NCBI RefSeq assembly: GCF_030345335.1
Contig: NZ_JAPVRC010000001.1
Coordinates: 62,001 to 126,000, forward strand
Reading direction: 5' to 3'
DNA: 64,000 nucleotides
DNA from: Halobacillus campisalis
Lineage (GTDB): Bacteria; Bacillota; Bacilli; Bacillales; Halobacillaceae
Each line of letters begins with the position of its first letter. The stretch's first letter is position 1. A program made the position numbers and the translations under genes. The notes below the pieces were generated by a model. It saw only the letters and a program-made list of their open reading frames with translations. It was not told the origin of the DNA and ran no database searches. Of the stretch, positions 37,190 through 46,935 are shown piece after piece.

Positions 37190-38092
37190 ATGAGTGTATA
37201 TATTAATAAAGATACAAAAGTAATTGTGCAAGGGATTACTGGCTCAACAGCCCTTTTTCACACGAAGCAAATGGTCGAATATGGTACACAAATCGTAGGT
37301 GGGGTAACACCTGGTAAAGGCGGTACAGAAGTAGAAGGGATTCCTGTGTTTAATACGGTCTCTGAAGCCGTAGAAAAAACAGGTGCCAACGCTTCCGTTA
37401 TTTACGTTCCAGCACCATTCGCTGCTGATGCCATTATGGAAGCGACAGATGCGGAGCTTGATTTGGCAATCTGTATTACTGAACATATTCCGGTACTTGA
37501 CATGGTGAAAGTGAAACGGTTTATGGAAGGTAAGAAAACTAGACTTGTAGGACCGAACTGTCCGGGTGTCATTACTCCTGATGAATGTAAGATTGGAATT
37601 ATGCCTGGCTACATCCACAAAAAAGGCCACGTAGGCGTAGTTTCCCGTTCTGGTACTTTGACTTATGAAGCTGTACATCAGTTGTCTGAAGCAGGTCTTG
37701 GACAGTCCACGGCTGTTGGTATCGGCGGAGATCCAGTTAACGGTACAGATTTCATCGATGTTTTAAAGGCTTTCAATGAAGATAGTGATACTGAAGCTGT
37801 CATTATGATCGGTGAGATTGGCGGAACAGCTGAAGAAGAAGCTGCAGAGTGGGTGAAAGCCAATATGTCTAAGCCTGTCGTAGGGTTTATCGGCGGACGT
37901 ACTGCGCCTCCAGGAAAGCGTATGGGCCATGCAGGCGCTATTATTTCCGGTGGCAAAGGAACAGCTGATGAGAAAATCCGTGTCATGAATGAGTGTGGAA
38001 TTGAAGTGGCTGAAACTCCTTCCGTTATGGGAGAGACGTTAATCGATGTTCTGAAAAAAGAAAACTTATATGAAAAATGTAAAACTCATTAA
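37190..38092 (+). CDS. sucD: Succinyl-CoA synthetase alpha subunit
   Basis: CoA-binding subunit that carries the phosphohistidine. The 300 aa protein starts [20 protein letters not shown], has [22 protein letters not shown] and the active histidine in [14 protein letters not shown] (about residue 246). The ribosome-binding site is AAAGGCGGGG. A terminator follows directly. Confidence 0.97.
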   Translation: MSVYINKDTKVIVQGITGSTALFHTKQMVEYGTQIVGGVTPGKGGTEVEGIPVFNTVSEAVEKTGANASVIYVPAPFAADAIMEATDAELDLAICITEHIPVLDMVKVKRFMEGKKTRLVGPNCPGVITPDECKIGIMPGYIHKKGHVGVVSRSGTLTYEAVHQLSEAGLGQSTAVGIGGDPVNGTDFIDVLKAFNEDSDTEAVIMIGEIGGTAEEEAAEWVKANMSKPVVGFIGGRTAPPGKRMGHAGAIISGGKGTADEKIRVMNECGIEVAETPSVMGETLIDVLKKENLYEKCKTH

Positions 38093-38099
38093 TAGCTTG

Positions 38100-38131
38100 A
38101 AAACCGTGTCTAATCAGGCACGGTTTTCCTT
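38100..38131 (+). terminator. Terminator after sucD
   Basis: AAAACCGTG pairs with CACGGTTTT over a ten-base loop; the T run is short and interrupted (TTTTCCTT). Confidence 0.8.
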
Positions 38132-38157
38132 ATAATTTACGGAAATGAGGATGGTAC

Positions 38158-39036
38158 ATGAACTTGCAAAAAGAAGCATTAATTACATTGCACGACTGCC
38201 CATACGTAACCAGGTCTATGCTTAAAAGAATGATGAAAATTGAAGGACTTCTTACATCTCTCCCCAGCTTGACTCCTGCTAAAATTACAAAAGAGACAGC
38301 TCTCCCCCTGGAACGTTCCGCGGCTATTTTCAAATACATCGAGAATCCTAATATAATGAAGAAACTCGACATAAATCGGTCCCAATATAAGTTTATTACA
38401 CTATTTGATAAAGAATATCCAGCTATTTTGAGAAATATCCCCGATCCCCCTCTTGTTCTTTATGCTTCAGGCCGCACTGACCACCTTCAGATTCCATTAA
38501 ATTTAAGTGTGGTCGGTACTCGAACACCCTCTCAATACGCTTACCCTTCCATGAGAAAGATCATTGATCCGCTAGTCCAATCAAAATTCAATATAGTCAG
38601 TGGAATGGCGATGGGTATCGACCAATTTGCACACAAAATCGCCATAATGAATAAGGGGACTACTATCGCTGTCATCGGTTCAGGTTTCCATCACTTATAT
38701 CCAAGAAATGATATGAAATTATTTGATAAGATTGCATCAGAACAGCTTTTACTAAGCGAATACCCGCCTGACCGTCCAGCCCGGAAGCACCATTTTCCTG
38801 AGAGGAACCGTATCATTTCTGGCCTTTCGGAAGCCGTGTTAGTAATTGAAGCGAGGTTAAAAAGCGGTTCTTTAATTACAGTCGACCAGGCGCTGGAACA
38901 GGGAAAAGATGTTTATGCTTTACCAGGGCCGATCGGATCGCCTACGAGTGAAGGATGCCATCAAATTATAAAGCAAGGTGCACAGTTAGTTCATAGCTGC
39001 GCTGACATTATAAAAGGATACTGTGAGAAAAATTAA
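38158..39036 (+). CDS. dprA: DNA processing protein DprA (Smf)
   Basis: Loads RecA on incoming single-stranded DNA during natural transformation. The 292 aa protein has a short helical N-terminal part and the Rossmann-like DprA core: SVVGTRTPSQYAYPSM, SGMAMGIDQFAHK, AVIGSGFHHLYPRND, SEYPPD, FPERNRIISGLSEAVLVIEA and GSLITVDQALEQG. Size and position between sucD and topA are conserved. No extra winged-helix domain is seen at the C-terminus. Confidence 0.95.
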   Translation: MNLQKEALITLHDCPYVTRSMLKRMMKIEGLLTSLPSLTPAKITKETALPLERSAAIFKYIENPNIMKKLDINRSQYKFITLFDKEYPAILRNIPDPPLVLYASGRTDHLQIPLNLSVVGTRTPSQYAYPSMRKIIDPLVQSKFNIVSGMAMGIDQFAHKIAIMNKGTTIAVIGSGFHHLYPRNDMKLFDKIASEQLLLSEYPPDRPARKHHFPERNRIISGLSEAVLVIEARLKSGSLITVDQALEQGKDVYALPGPIGSPTSEGCHQIIKQGAQLVHSCADIIKGYCEKN

Positions 39037-39106
39037 AATTTTCCTAAAATAGTACGTATGATTAGGTGCAGAGCAGCTTATTCTATACAAAAATGGGATA
39101 GTCAGT

Positions 39107-39135
39107 TTGACAAACGGTTTCATTGTATTTAATAA
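39107..39135 (+). promoter_or_regulatory. Sigma-A promoter of topA
   Basis: A perfect -35 TTGACA is followed after 17 bases by TAATAA (or AATAAT with 18). Transcription would start about 48 bases before the topA start codon. Confidence 0.65.
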
Positions 39136-39189
39136 TAGGGAAGATTTGTGATATATATAAACAGAAAAACCTCTATGGGAGGAAACTAC

Positions 39190-41265
39190 ATGGCAGATTA
39201 TCTTGTAATCGTTGAATCACCAGCCAAAGCTAAAACGATTGAACGTTACCTTGGAAAAAAATATAAAGTGAAAGCATCATTAGGACACGTAAGGGACTTA
39301 CCAAGAAGTCAAATGGGAGTCGACGTTGAAAATGAATTTGAACCGAAATATATAACCATACGCGGGAAAGGTCCCGTTTTAAAAGAATTGAAAACCGCAG
39401 CGAAAAAAGCAAAACGCGTCTACCTCGCAGCTGACCCCGACCGCGAAGGGGAAGCTATTGCCTGGCATTTGGCACACAGCCTGGATATAGATGATAAATC
39501 CAAATGCAGAGTCGTATTTAATGAAATTACAAAAGAGGCGATCAAAGATTCATTCAAACAGCCTAGAACGATAGATTCTGATTTGGTGGATGCTCAGCAA
39601 GCCAGACGAATACTTGATCGGCTGGTCGGATATAATATAAGTCCGATTTTATGGAAAAAGGTGAAAAAAGGATTGAGTGCCGGACGGGTTCAATCTGTAG
39701 CTGTAAAAATCATAATCGACCGTGAGAATGAAATTAAAAATTTCCAACCGGAAGAATATTGGTCCATTGATGCTGAGTTTTTAAAGGATCAGGAGCTTTT
39801 TGAAGGGTTTTTTTACGGGATCGACGGCAAGAAAAAAGAATTGAAAACGGAAGAGGACGTCAAGAAAATTCAAGGTCAAATGAAGGGTGACGATTTTTCC
39901 GTTGATAAAGTCAATAAAAGAGAAAGAAAGCGTAACCCATCACAACCTTTTACGACGTCATCCTTACAACAAGAAGCCGCACGTAAATTAAATTTCAGGG
40001 CTAAGAAAACGATGATGGTCGCCCAACAACTTTATGAAGGAATCGATTTGAAAGGAAAGCAGGGAATTACAGGCCTGATCACTTACATGAGAACTGATTC
40101 CACCAGACTTTCCAACACTGCTAAAGAGGATGCAAAACAATATATTGAAAATAACTTCGGTAATGAATTTTTAGCAAATCCAAGTGGTGGCAAAAAGCAG
40201 GGCGGGGCTCAGGACGCTCACGAAGCAATTCGACCTACTGGCGCCGATAGAGATCCGAAAGCTATGAAAAGCCTTCTCTCAAGAGATCAATATCGTTTGT
40301 ATAAATTGATTTGGGACCGATTCATAGCAAGCCAGATGGCCCCAGCTATATTAGACACCATGACCGTACACCTGTATAACCAGGGTGTAGAGTTCAGAGC
40401 CACTGGTTCTAAAGTAAAGTTTAAAGGTTTTATGAAAGTGTACATCGAGGGAACAGACGATGATAAGAAAGAAAAAGATAAGTTGCTGCCTGATTTAGAA
40501 GAGGGAATGATCGTCAAGGCTCAAGCGATTAAACCCAATCAGCATTTCACCCAGCCGCCACCAAGGTATACGGAGGCACGTCTTGTAAGAACTCTCGAAG
40601 AATTAGGGATTGGCCGACCTTCGACGTATGCGCCTACGCTTGACACCATTCAGCGACGGGGATACGTAGCATTAGATAACAAACGTTTTGTACCAACTGA
40701 ACTTGGAGAAATCGTTTTGGAGCAGCTGAAGGAATACTTCCCTGAGATCATTGATGCAGGTTTTACGAAAGACATGGAAGATGACTTAGACTCGGTGGAA
40801 GAAGGAAAACAAGACTGGGTTTCGATTATCTCCGAATTTTACCAGGGTTTTCAGCCAAGACTTGAAAAAGCTGAAAAAGAAATGGAAGAAGTTGAAATTA
40901 AGGATGAACCTGCAGGCATCGAATGTGAAAAATGCGGGCATGAATTGGTATACAAAATGGGGCGTTACGGAAAATTCTTAGCTTGTTCTAATTTTCCTGA
41001 GTGCAGAAACACGAAACCTATTTTGAAAAAAATCGACGTCACTTGTCCTAAATGTAACGAGGGTGAAGTCGTAGAGAGAAAAAGCAAGAAAAACCGTAAG
41101 TTCTACGGATGTGAAAGATATCCTGAGTGTGACTTTATTTCATGGGATAAACCGATCTCAAGACCGTGTCCTAAATGTGAACAATTGTTGGTAGAGAAGA
41201 AAGCTAAAAAAGGAACACAAATTCAATGTACAAATTGTGATTATAAAGAAGAACAACAATCGTAA
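39190..41265 (+). CDS. topA: DNA topoisomerase I
   Basis: Type IA topoisomerase that relaxes negative supercoils. The start is ATG 39190 ([20 protein letters not shown]) behind GGGAGG, giving 691 aa, exactly the B. subtilis length. The Toprim domain is at the N-terminus; [16 protein letters not shown] holds the metal acids and [11 protein letters not shown] the active tyrosine (about 299). Three C-terminal four-cysteine zinc ribbons are seen (starting [16 protein letters not shown] and CPKCEQLL). trmFO, the usual next gene, is missing. Confidence 0.98.
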   Translation: MADYLVIVESPAKAKTIERYLGKKYKVKASLGHVRDLPRSQMGVDVENEFEPKYITIRGKGPVLKELKTAAKKAKRVYLAADPDREGEAIAWHLAHSLDIDDKSKCRVVFNEITKEAIKDSFKQPRTIDSDLVDAQQARRILDRLVGYNISPILWKKVKKGLSAGRVQSVAVKIIIDRENEIKNFQPEEYWSIDAEFLKDQELFEGFFYGIDGKKKELKTEEDVKKIQGQMKGDDFSVDKVNKRERKRNPSQPFTTSSLQQEAARKLNFRAKKTMMVAQQLYEGIDLKGKQGITGLITYMRTDSTRLSNTAKEDAKQYIENNFGNEFLANPSGGKKQGGAQDAHEAIRPTGADRDPKAMKSLLSRDQYRLYKLIWDRFIASQMAPAILDTMTVHLYNQGVEFRATGSKVKFKGFMKVYIEGTDDDKKEKDKLLPDLEEGMIVKAQAIKPNQHFTQPPPRYTEARLVRTLEELGIGRPSTYAPTLDTIQRRGYVALDNKRFVPTELGEIVLEQLKEYFPEIIDAGFTKDMEDDLDSVEEGKQDWVSIISEFYQGFQPRLEKAEKEMEEVEIKDEPAGIECEKCGHELVYKMGRYGKFLACSNFPECRNTKPILKKIDVTCPKCNEGEVVERKSKKNRKFYGCERYPECDFISWDKPISRPCPKCEQLLVEKKAKKGTQIQCTNCDYKEEQQS

Positions 41266-41277
41266 AGAACAAAACGT

Positions 41278-41315
41278 AAACCTATGGTAAGCAAAATACC
41301 ATAGGTTTTTTCTTT
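41278..41315 (+). terminator. Terminator after topA
   Basis: AAACCTATGGT pairs perfectly with ACCATAGGTTT over a nine-base loop, followed by T6CT4. Confidence 0.92.
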
Positions 41316-41412
41316 TCATTTAACCTATGTTAATAGTAGGTGTTGATTTTACATAAAATTGTTATTTAATGATACTTCAGGATTATTTAATGCTCGATTT
41401 CGAGACATTTGG

Positions 41413-41462
41413 TGGGTGGATCGGTGCGGATGGGAATATCTCGCTTTCCGGCAGAGCGCAGT
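41413..41462. repeat. Degenerate half copy of the palindromic repeat
   Basis: GTGGGTGGATCGGTGCGGAT followed by GGGAATATCTCGCTTTCCGG and CAGAGCGCAG parallels the left half of the element at 7928-7980 (GTGGGAGAAGGGGCG, then TGGGGAAGACCCGCTTTCCG and CGGGAGTCGCGCTGAG). The right arm is missing. Confidence 0.4.
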
Positions 41463-41912
41463 AAAAATACCTGAATTGAAATTAACGTCCTTTGTAGTAG
41501 TAGGAGACTTCCTTAAACTTTTTTAAAATAAACCGTATTTCTTAAGAACTGGGATCCCACAAGGCATTTTTCTGTCCTGTCTGTGAAAGTGAGTAATTTC
41601 TGATACCTTCAAGCTCTTTTCTTAGTCACGGATAGAAAGGTTTTGAACACCTTCCAATCGGATGGCTCGATAGAGTCTCATATGGTTTATGCTAGTCTTC
41701 TATTAATAACAATTATGGTGTAAGAGGTGAAGTGTGTAGGATAGGTGAGATACTCAGCAGGCGAGTACCCAGGAAGCTCACCCCATGCCCATGGTAAGCG
41801 ATTCGTTTTCTAAAACCGCCACCTTCCCATGCAAAAGTCTCGAAAATGAGTGTTAAAGATAAGCGAGCCATATGAACAACACAAAAATTTAACAAACCTT
41901 CATTTAAAATAA

Positions 41913-41941
41913 TTGACACCGTTCGACATGACGGCTATAAT
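41913..41941 (+). promoter_or_regulatory. Perfect-consensus sigma-A promoter upstream of xerC
   Basis: TTGACA, 17 bases, TATAAT: all twelve hexamer bases and the spacing are ideal. Transcription would start near 41948, leaving about 178 bases before xerC. Confidence 0.75.
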
Positions 41942-42052
41942 TACCGTTTGGTAAGAGTATTTACTTGACAGTTATTTCAAAAAGATATGTTTATTTTCCA
42001 TTGACTCAGCCGTATAATAGGTTAGGTGAATATAAAACAATTCAGAATTTTA

Positions 42053-42082
42053 TTACAATTGGTTTAAATTCATTGTTATAAT
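42053..42082 (+). promoter_or_regulatory. Proximal promoter of xerC
   Basis: TTACAA and TATAAT are 18 bases apart, with the extended element TG one base ahead of the -10 (TGTTATAAT, 42074-42082). Start would be about 37 bases before the xerC start codon. A further TATAAT (42013) and TTGACA (41965) lie between this and the distal promoter without matching partners. Confidence 0.6.
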
Positions 42083-42125
42083 AGTGAATAGTGTGATAGA
42101 ATTTAAACGCTTTAAGAGGTGAACT

Positions 42126-43031
42126 ATGACAACGCTTCTTCATCAAAAAGAATTGTTTGTGGAATATTTGCAAATAGAAAAAAATGCATCATCGCTAACC
42201 ATTGAACAGTATAAGAACGACATTGAAGGATTTTTCGGTTTCATGACAGCAGAGAATATACATTCCCTGACAGAAGTAGATTTTTCCTTCATCAGAGTCT
42301 ATCTATCCACTCTTCATGATAAGGAGCTGTCAAGAAGAAGTATCTCAAGAAAGCTTTCATGTTTGCGTAGTTTTTATAGGTTTCTTGAAAGAGAGAGGTA
42401 CGTAACCAATAATCCATTTTTGAATGTTCGGATGCCGAAGAGTGAAAATCCTATTCCAGAGTTTTTTTACGAGGAGGAGCTTGAACATTTATTTGAAGTG
42501 AGTGACTTATCGTCTCCTTTAGGTCAACGAAATCAAGCCATTCTTGAACTGCTTTATGGAACGGGTATGCGAGTAAGTGAGTGTGAGCAGCTTGAAATAA
42601 AAGATGTCGACTTTTCATTAACTACTTTACTCGTTCGAGGAAAAGGGCGCAAAGAGAGGTTCATCCCTTTTGGAAGCTTTGCAGAAGAAGCATTGAAACG
42701 CTACTTAAAAGACGGACGCAACACTCTTATAAAAGAGGAAGGTGCTTCATCCCGTTTATTCTTGAACAATAGAGGCGGTCCATTAACAGCACGAGGAATC
42801 CGGACGATATTGGATAAGATGGTTAAGGATGCCGCATTAACGATAGACATTCACCCGCATAAATTAAGGCATTCGTTTGCTACTCACCTGTTAAACGGGG
42901 GGGCTGATCTTCGTTCGGTTCAGGAACTATTAGGACATGAGCACTTATCTTCGACTCAAATATATACTCACGTAACGAAGGATCGGCTGAAAGACGTATA
43001 CATGAACAGCCATCCGCGCGCAAATAAGTAA
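42126..43031 (+). CDS. xerC: Tyrosine recombinase XerC (CodV)
   Basis: Works with XerD/RipX at dif to resolve chromosome dimers. The 301 aa protein has an N-terminal SAM-like core-binding domain and a catalytic domain with the arginine in GTGMRVSECE (about 149), HKLRHSFATHLLNGG, LGHEH and the nucleophile tyrosine in TQIYTHV (about 280). The full set R-K-H-R-H-Y is present. It is the first gene of xerC-hslV-hslU-codY, the conserved codVWXY operon. Confidence 0.96.
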   Translation: MTTLLHQKELFVEYLQIEKNASSLTIEQYKNDIEGFFGFMTAENIHSLTEVDFSFIRVYLSTLHDKELSRRSISRKLSCLRSFYRFLERERYVTNNPFLNVRMPKSENPIPEFFYEEELEHLFEVSDLSSPLGQRNQAILELLYGTGMRVSECEQLEIKDVDFSLTTLLVRGKGRKERFIPFGSFAEEALKRYLKDGRNTLIKEEGASSRLFLNNRGGPLTARGIRTILDKMVKDAALTIDIHPHKLRHSFATHLLNGGADLRSVQELLGHEHLSSTQIYTHVTKDRLKDVYMNSHPRANK

Positions 43032-43043
43032 TGAGGTGATCAT

Positions 43044-43589
43044 ATGGATCAACAGTTTCATGCTACAACGATCTTTGCTGTACAGCATAACGGCGAATCA
43101 GCGATGAGCGGTGACGGGCAAGTAACTTTAGGAAATCAAGTGGTCATGAAGCATAAAGCGGTCAAAGTCCGCAGACTATACAACGAGCAAGTTCTGGCTG
43201 GATTTGCCGGCTCTGTAGCTGATGCCTTTACACTCTTTGAAAAATTTGAAGCTAAACTTGAAGCTTATGACGGTAATTTAGCCCGCGCATCTGTAGAATT
43301 AGCTAAAGAATGGCGGAGTGATCAAGTCTTAAGAAAACTTGAAGCGATGTTGATCGTCATGAATAAGGAAAAAATGTTTTTAGTCTCAGGAACTGGGGAA
43401 GTTATAGAACCGGATGACGGCATATTAGCCATTGGCTCTGGCGGAAACTATGCGCTGAGCGCGGGCCGTGCATTGAAAAGATACTCACCAGAGAAGTCGG
43501 CCAGACAAATCGCCCATGCTGCGCTTGAAATAGCTGGGGAAATATGTGTGTTTACTAACGACCAGATCACTTTAGAGGTCCTGGAATGA
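43044..43589 (+). CDS. hslV: ATP-dependent protease subunit HslV (ClpQ/CodW)
   Basis: Proteolytic subunit of the HslUV protease, a proteasome-like double ring. The 181 aa protein reads [20 protein letters not shown], followed by [10 protein letters not shown]. The Thr pair of ATTI aligns with the N-terminal Thr nucleophile of E. coli HslV, while the serine at position 2 described as nucleophile in B. subtilis CodW is replaced by Asp. GAGGTGAT precedes ATG 43044, and no other start fits. [13 protein letters not shown] is conserved near the C-terminus. Confidence 0.96.
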   Translation: MDQQFHATTIFAVQHNGESAMSGDGQVTLGNQVVMKHKAVKVRRLYNEQVLAGFAGSVADAFTLFEKFEAKLEAYDGNLARASVELAKEWRSDQVLRKLEAMLIVMNKEKMFLVSGTGEVIEPDDGILAIGSGGNYALSAGRALKRYSPEKSARQIAHAALEIAGEICVFTNDQITLEVLE

Positions 43590-43602
43590 GGAGGTTTGTA
43601 TC

Positions 43603-45000
43603 GTGTCTATTGATTTAACTCCAAAACAAATAGTCGAGCGGTTGGACAAATATATAATAGGTCAGACAGATGCGAAGAAATCCGTTGCTGTAGCTTTGCG
43701 AAACAGGTATCGTCGTATGAAGTTGACGGATGATTTGAAGAACGAAGTCGTTCCTAAAAACATTTTGATGATGGGTCCTACAGGAGTAGGTAAAACGGAA
43801 GTAGCAAGGAGACTGGCCAAGCTGGTAGGAGCTCCTTTTGTAAAAGTGGAAGCTACTAAATTTACCGAAGTCGGGTACGTCGGCCGTGATGTTGAATCAA
43901 TGGTGCGTGATCTCGTTGAAATGGCTGTAAGAATGGTAAAGGAACAGAAAATGGAGTCTGTGAAGGGCAAAGCTGAAGAGCAGGCGAATAAGCGATTAGT
44001 CAAATTGCTTGTACCTTCTAAGAAAAAGCAGGGCAATACAATGAAAAACCCTTTTGAAATGCTTTTCCAGCAAAACGAAAACGAGTCAACACAGAAGGAA
44101 AATGCGGATGAGGAAACGGAAGTAGAATCGAAAAGAAAACGTATCAAACAGCAGTTGGATTTAGGTGAACTTGAGGACCATATGGTTACTGTAGAAATAG
44201 AGGAGTCACAATCTTCCATGTTTGATATGATGCAAGGGTCGGGAATGGAGCAGATGGGCATGAATATGCAGGATGCCTTCAGTCAATTCATGCCAAAGAA
44301 AAAGAAGAAGCGCAGACTCCCTGTCAGTGAAGCGCGTAAAGTCCTGACTCAGGAGGAAGCTCAAAAACTCGTGGATATGGATGAAATTGGACAGGAAGCG
44401 GTAGAAAAGGTCGAACAATCAGGCATGATCTTCATCGACGAAATCGATAAAGTAGCTGCCAAGGGAGAAAATCAGGGCAACGTTTCAAGAGAAGGTGTCC
44501 AGCGAGATATACTTCCAATCATCGAAGGGTCGACCATTGTCACAAAATATGGGCCGGTTTCCACCGATCATATTTTGTTCATCGCTGCAGGAGCATTCCA
44601 TATGGCCAAACCTTCCGACTTGATCCCGGAATTGCAAGGACGATTCCCGATTCGGGTAGAGTTAAATAAATTGACAGTGGAGGACTTCAGAAGTATTTTG
44701 ATCGAGCCTTCTAATGCTCTAATCAAACAATATAAAGCCCTTCTTGAAACAGAAGGTATAAAGGTGGAATTTTCTGACGATGCTATTACTAGGATTGCGG
44801 AAATCGCTTATGAAGTGAACCAGGAAACAGATAACATTGGCGCCCGAAGGCTTCATACGATCCTTGAAAAGCTTTTGGAGGATCTATCGTTCGAAGCTCC
44901 GGATGTTACGCTGGAAACAATTGAAATAACCCCTCAATACGTAGAGAGCAAGCTTGCTACTATTGTTAAAAATAAAGACTTAAGCAGATTTATACTATAA
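43603..45000 (+). CDS. hslU: HslU ATPase subunit (ClpY/CodX)
   Basis: AAA+ unfoldase partner of HslV. The 465 aa protein has Walker [14 protein letters not shown] (58-70), the pore motif region GYVGRD, an inserted I domain (about 110-240, charged and Met-rich), Walker [11 protein letters not shown] and sensor residues near [12 protein letters not shown]. It ends with the conserved LSRFIL tail that enters HslV. GAGGAGG precedes the GTG start at 43603. Confidence 0.97.
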   Translation: MSIDLTPKQIVERLDKYIIGQTDAKKSVAVALRNRYRRMKLTDDLKNEVVPKNILMMGPTGVGKTEVARRLAKLVGAPFVKVEATKFTEVGYVGRDVESMVRDLVEMAVRMVKEQKMESVKGKAEEQANKRLVKLLVPSKKKQGNTMKNPFEMLFQQNENESTQKENADEETEVESKRKRIKQQLDLGELEDHMVTVEIEESQSSMFDMMQGSGMEQMGMNMQDAFSQFMPKKKKKRRLPVSEARKVLTQEEAQKLVDMDEIGQEAVEKVEQSGMIFIDEIDKVAAKGENQGNVSREGVQRDILPIIEGSTIVTKYGPVSTDHILFIAAGAFHMAKPSDLIPELQGRFPIRVELNKLTVEDFRSILIEPSNALIKQYKALLETEGIKVEFSDDAITRIAEIAYEVNQETDNIGARRLHTILEKLLEDLSFEAPDVTLETIEITPQYVESKLATIVKNKDLSRFIL

Positions 45001-45023
45001 CGTATTCGCAAGGAGGAACAACA

Positions 45024-45803
45024 ATGGAATTATTAAACCGCGCAAGAAGAATCAACGCAATGCTGCAAAAAACTACTGGGAAATCGGTGGATTTTAATGA
45101 CATGTCTGCCACTTTAAGAGATGTCATCGGAGCCAATACTTTTATTTTAAGCAGAAGAGGTAAATTATTAGGTTTTGCCATTAAACAGGAAATTGAAAAC
45201 GAACGTATGAAAGACATGCTTTCTGAACGTCAATTCCCACAGGAGTACACTCAGAACTTATTCAACATTAAAGAAACTACTCCGAACCTGGATATCGAGA
45301 GTGAATATACAGCGTTTCCTGTAGAAAACAAAGAGTTGTTTGAAGAAGGATTGACTACCATCGTCCCTATTATCGGTGGAGGACAGCGACTAGGAACCTT
45401 AATCCTTAGCCGCTTAAATGAAAGTTTCAATGAAGATGATCTATTACTTGCAGAGTACGGGGCCACCGTAGTCGGAATGGAGATCCTTCATGAGAAGACT
45501 GAAGAAATTGAACAAGAGGCCCGTAACAAAGCGGTAGTACAAATGGCAATCAGTTCTTTATCATATAGTGAATTAGAAGCCATCGAACACATCTTTGAAG
45601 AACTGGAAGGTAATGAAGGACTGCTAGTTGCAAGTAAAATTGCAGATAGAGTAGGAATTACGCGTTCAGTGATCGTCAATGCACTTCGTAAACTTGAGAG
45701 TGCCGGCGTTATTGAATCACGTTCATTAGGCATGAAAGGGACGTATATTAAAGTCCTCAACAACAATTTCTTAGTTGAATTACAAAAACTTCGATCTAAT
45801 TAA
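45024..45803 (+). CDS. codY: Global GTP/branched-chain amino acid-sensing regulator CodY
   Basis: Represses stationary-phase and nutrient-stress genes while GTP and isoleucine/valine are plentiful. The 259 aa protein has an N-terminal GAF domain for branched-chain amino acids and a C-terminal winged helix-turn-helix with [20 protein letters not shown] and [28 protein letters not shown] precedes ATG 45024. It is the last gene of the operon and ends at a strong terminator. Confidence 0.98.
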   Translation: MELLNRARRINAMLQKTTGKSVDFNDMSATLRDVIGANTFILSRRGKLLGFAIKQEIENERMKDMLSERQFPQEYTQNLFNIKETTPNLDIESEYTAFPVENKELFEEGLTTIVPIIGGGQRLGTLILSRLNESFNEDDLLLAEYGATVVGMEILHEKTEEIEQEARNKAVVQMAISSLSYSELEAIEHIFEELEGNEGLLVASKIADRVGITRSVIVNALRKLESAGVIESRSLGMKGTYIKVLNNNFLVELQKLRSN

Positions 45804-45847
45804 TCAATGTAATGTTCATTGAAAGATACTTTTTTACTAGAAATACG

Positions 45848-45885
45848 TCAGGCTGTTGAGAATGAGCTCAACAGTCTGATTTTTC
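45848..45885 (+). terminator. Terminator after codY
   Basis: TCAGGCTGTTGAG pairs with CTCAACAGTCTGA (one G-T pair), followed by T5CTT. Confidence 0.9.
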
Positions 45886-46182
45886 TTGGAAAATGACCAG
45901 GTCTTCCAGCAGGCATTTTTGTTTCCCTTAACCTGTGTGACGTAAAAGAACCGAAATTATTGAGGATCGTATCTAAAGAAGTCTCATAGCTTCCAAACGA
46001 AAGCTGGAGAGTGTTCCACTATAACTTCCTTTTATATGTGTGCAAGATATGAGAAAAAGAATGCAGGATGAGTGGAAGCAAGTACGAAAAGGCGCCCCGC
46101 CCTCACTCTAAACAGGGAGTTTTTCTTCTGTAGGATTTTTAATTAAAATTACAAAAATGTAAAAAAATAAAAAATGGCAGCT

Positions 46183-46219
46183 AAAAAACAGTTCTTAATT
46201 TAAGAACTGTTTTTTTTTG
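46183..46219. terminator. Second, orphan terminator upstream of flgB
   Basis: ACAGTTCTTAA and TTAAGAACTGT form a perfect stem between A6 and T9 runs. It lies about 300 bases behind the codY terminator with no gene between, and can act on either strand. Confidence 0.88.
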
Positions 46220-46323
46220 TGTGTTTTTAGACCTATTTAATTGGTTATTATTAACGAATTTAATGTTCGAAAGTAGGTAATACCACTTCTTTAGTAGTCT
46301 TTTTAATATGTTTCAAAATATAA

Positions 46324-46352
46324 TTTATTTTATTACATAATTGTGTGATAAT
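46324..46352 (+). promoter_or_regulatory. Possible sigma-A promoter of the fla/che operon
   Basis: TTTATT and GATAAT are 17 bases apart, with TG one base ahead of the -10 (TGTGATAAT). Start near 46359 would give a leader of about 185 bases before flgB, similar in size to that of B. subtilis. Confidence 0.4.
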
Positions 46353-46543
46353 GTTCTTTATAGTAGTGTTTTCGACAAAGAAGTATAAAATGCTCTCTTT
46401 ATGATCGAAAAGTACCGGGATAAAAGTTTTGAATTTTAGAAATAATAGTAAATTATCACTGCCTTAATAGGTAATTCATCTAATTCTTTTGAGGTTAGAT
46501 TTATTATTTGTGGATTATTGTCAAATGAGGGAGGTATTACGCT

Positions 46544-46933
46544 TTGAAACTGTTTAATGATACATTTACCACGTTAGAGAGCTCTTTAAACCATTCCAGT
46601 AAAAAAAATCAAGCAATTTCAGAAAATATCGCCAATGTAGATACGCCGGGGTACAAAGCCAAGGACGTCGTCTTCAAGAATGTTCTCAGCGAAGAGATGG
46701 GGGTCAGCGCTAAGCGCACGAACGAAAGACATCTCAACTTTGGCAATGGCCAATCGACTACTCATCAAACAGTGAGGAAAGAAGGTACTACATATAACCA
46801 TAATGGCAACAACGTCGACATAGACAAGGAAATGAACGATCTGGCTAAAAATCAAATTCAATATCAAGCTCTGGTTGATCGTATAAGCGGGAAGTTCAAT
46901 AGTTTAAAAAGTGTCATTAGAGGAGGTAATTAA
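46544..46933 (+). CDS. flgB: Flagellar basal-body rod protein FlgB
   Basis: Proximal rod subunit. The 129 aa protein begins at TTG 46544, nine bases behind GGGAGG. The rod-family motif near the N-terminus is ISENIANVDTPGYKAKDV (about 26-43), and the C-terminus forms the second half of the paired helices (QIQYQALVDRISGKFNSLK). As first gene of the fla/che operon it uses a weak start codon, which may limit expression. flgC follows two bases later. Confidence 0.96.
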   Translation: MKLFNDTFTTLESSLNHSSKKNQAISENIANVDTPGYKAKDVVFKNVLSEEMGVSAKRTNERHLNFGNGQSTTHQTVRKEGTTYNHNGNNVDIDKEMNDLAKNQIQYQALVDRISGKFNSLKSVIRGGN

Positions 46934-46935
46934 AA

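Larger units (their letters stand above)
41316..42125. other. Long non-coding region between topA and xerC
   Basis: About 800 bases with no credible gene. TrmFO would need about 1.3 kb, and no piece of its sequence was recognised in any frame. A degenerate half copy of the palindromic repeat lies near 41413-41462 (CGCTTTCCGG core). The right end, 41900-42090, is crowded with sigma-A-like promoter elements for xerC. A 68-codon frame on the - strand (41713-41919) has no ribosome-binding site or recognisable domain and is not annotated. Confidence 0.7.
45804..46543. other. Long non-coding region between codY and flgB
   Basis: About 740 bases. It holds the codY terminator (45848), then roughly 300 bases without a recognisable gene, a second terminator (46183) and the probable fla/che promoter (46324). 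No open frame with coding character is seen. I could not find a sigma-D promoter (TAAA-N15-GCCGATAT type). Confidence 0.7.

Noticed and set aside
41713-41919. 68-codon frame on the - strand in the topA-xerC spacer
   Set aside because: No ribosome-binding site, no recognisable domain, atypical composition; it ends inside the promoter region of xerC.
42036-42050. CodY-box-like sequence (around TTCAGAA) ahead of xerC-codY
   Set aside because: About five mismatches to the 15-base consensus; too weak to claim autoregulation.
43662-44261. 199-codon frame on the - strand
   Set aside because: Antisense shadow of hslU; its Ser/Phe-rich translation is typical of a reversed conserved gene.
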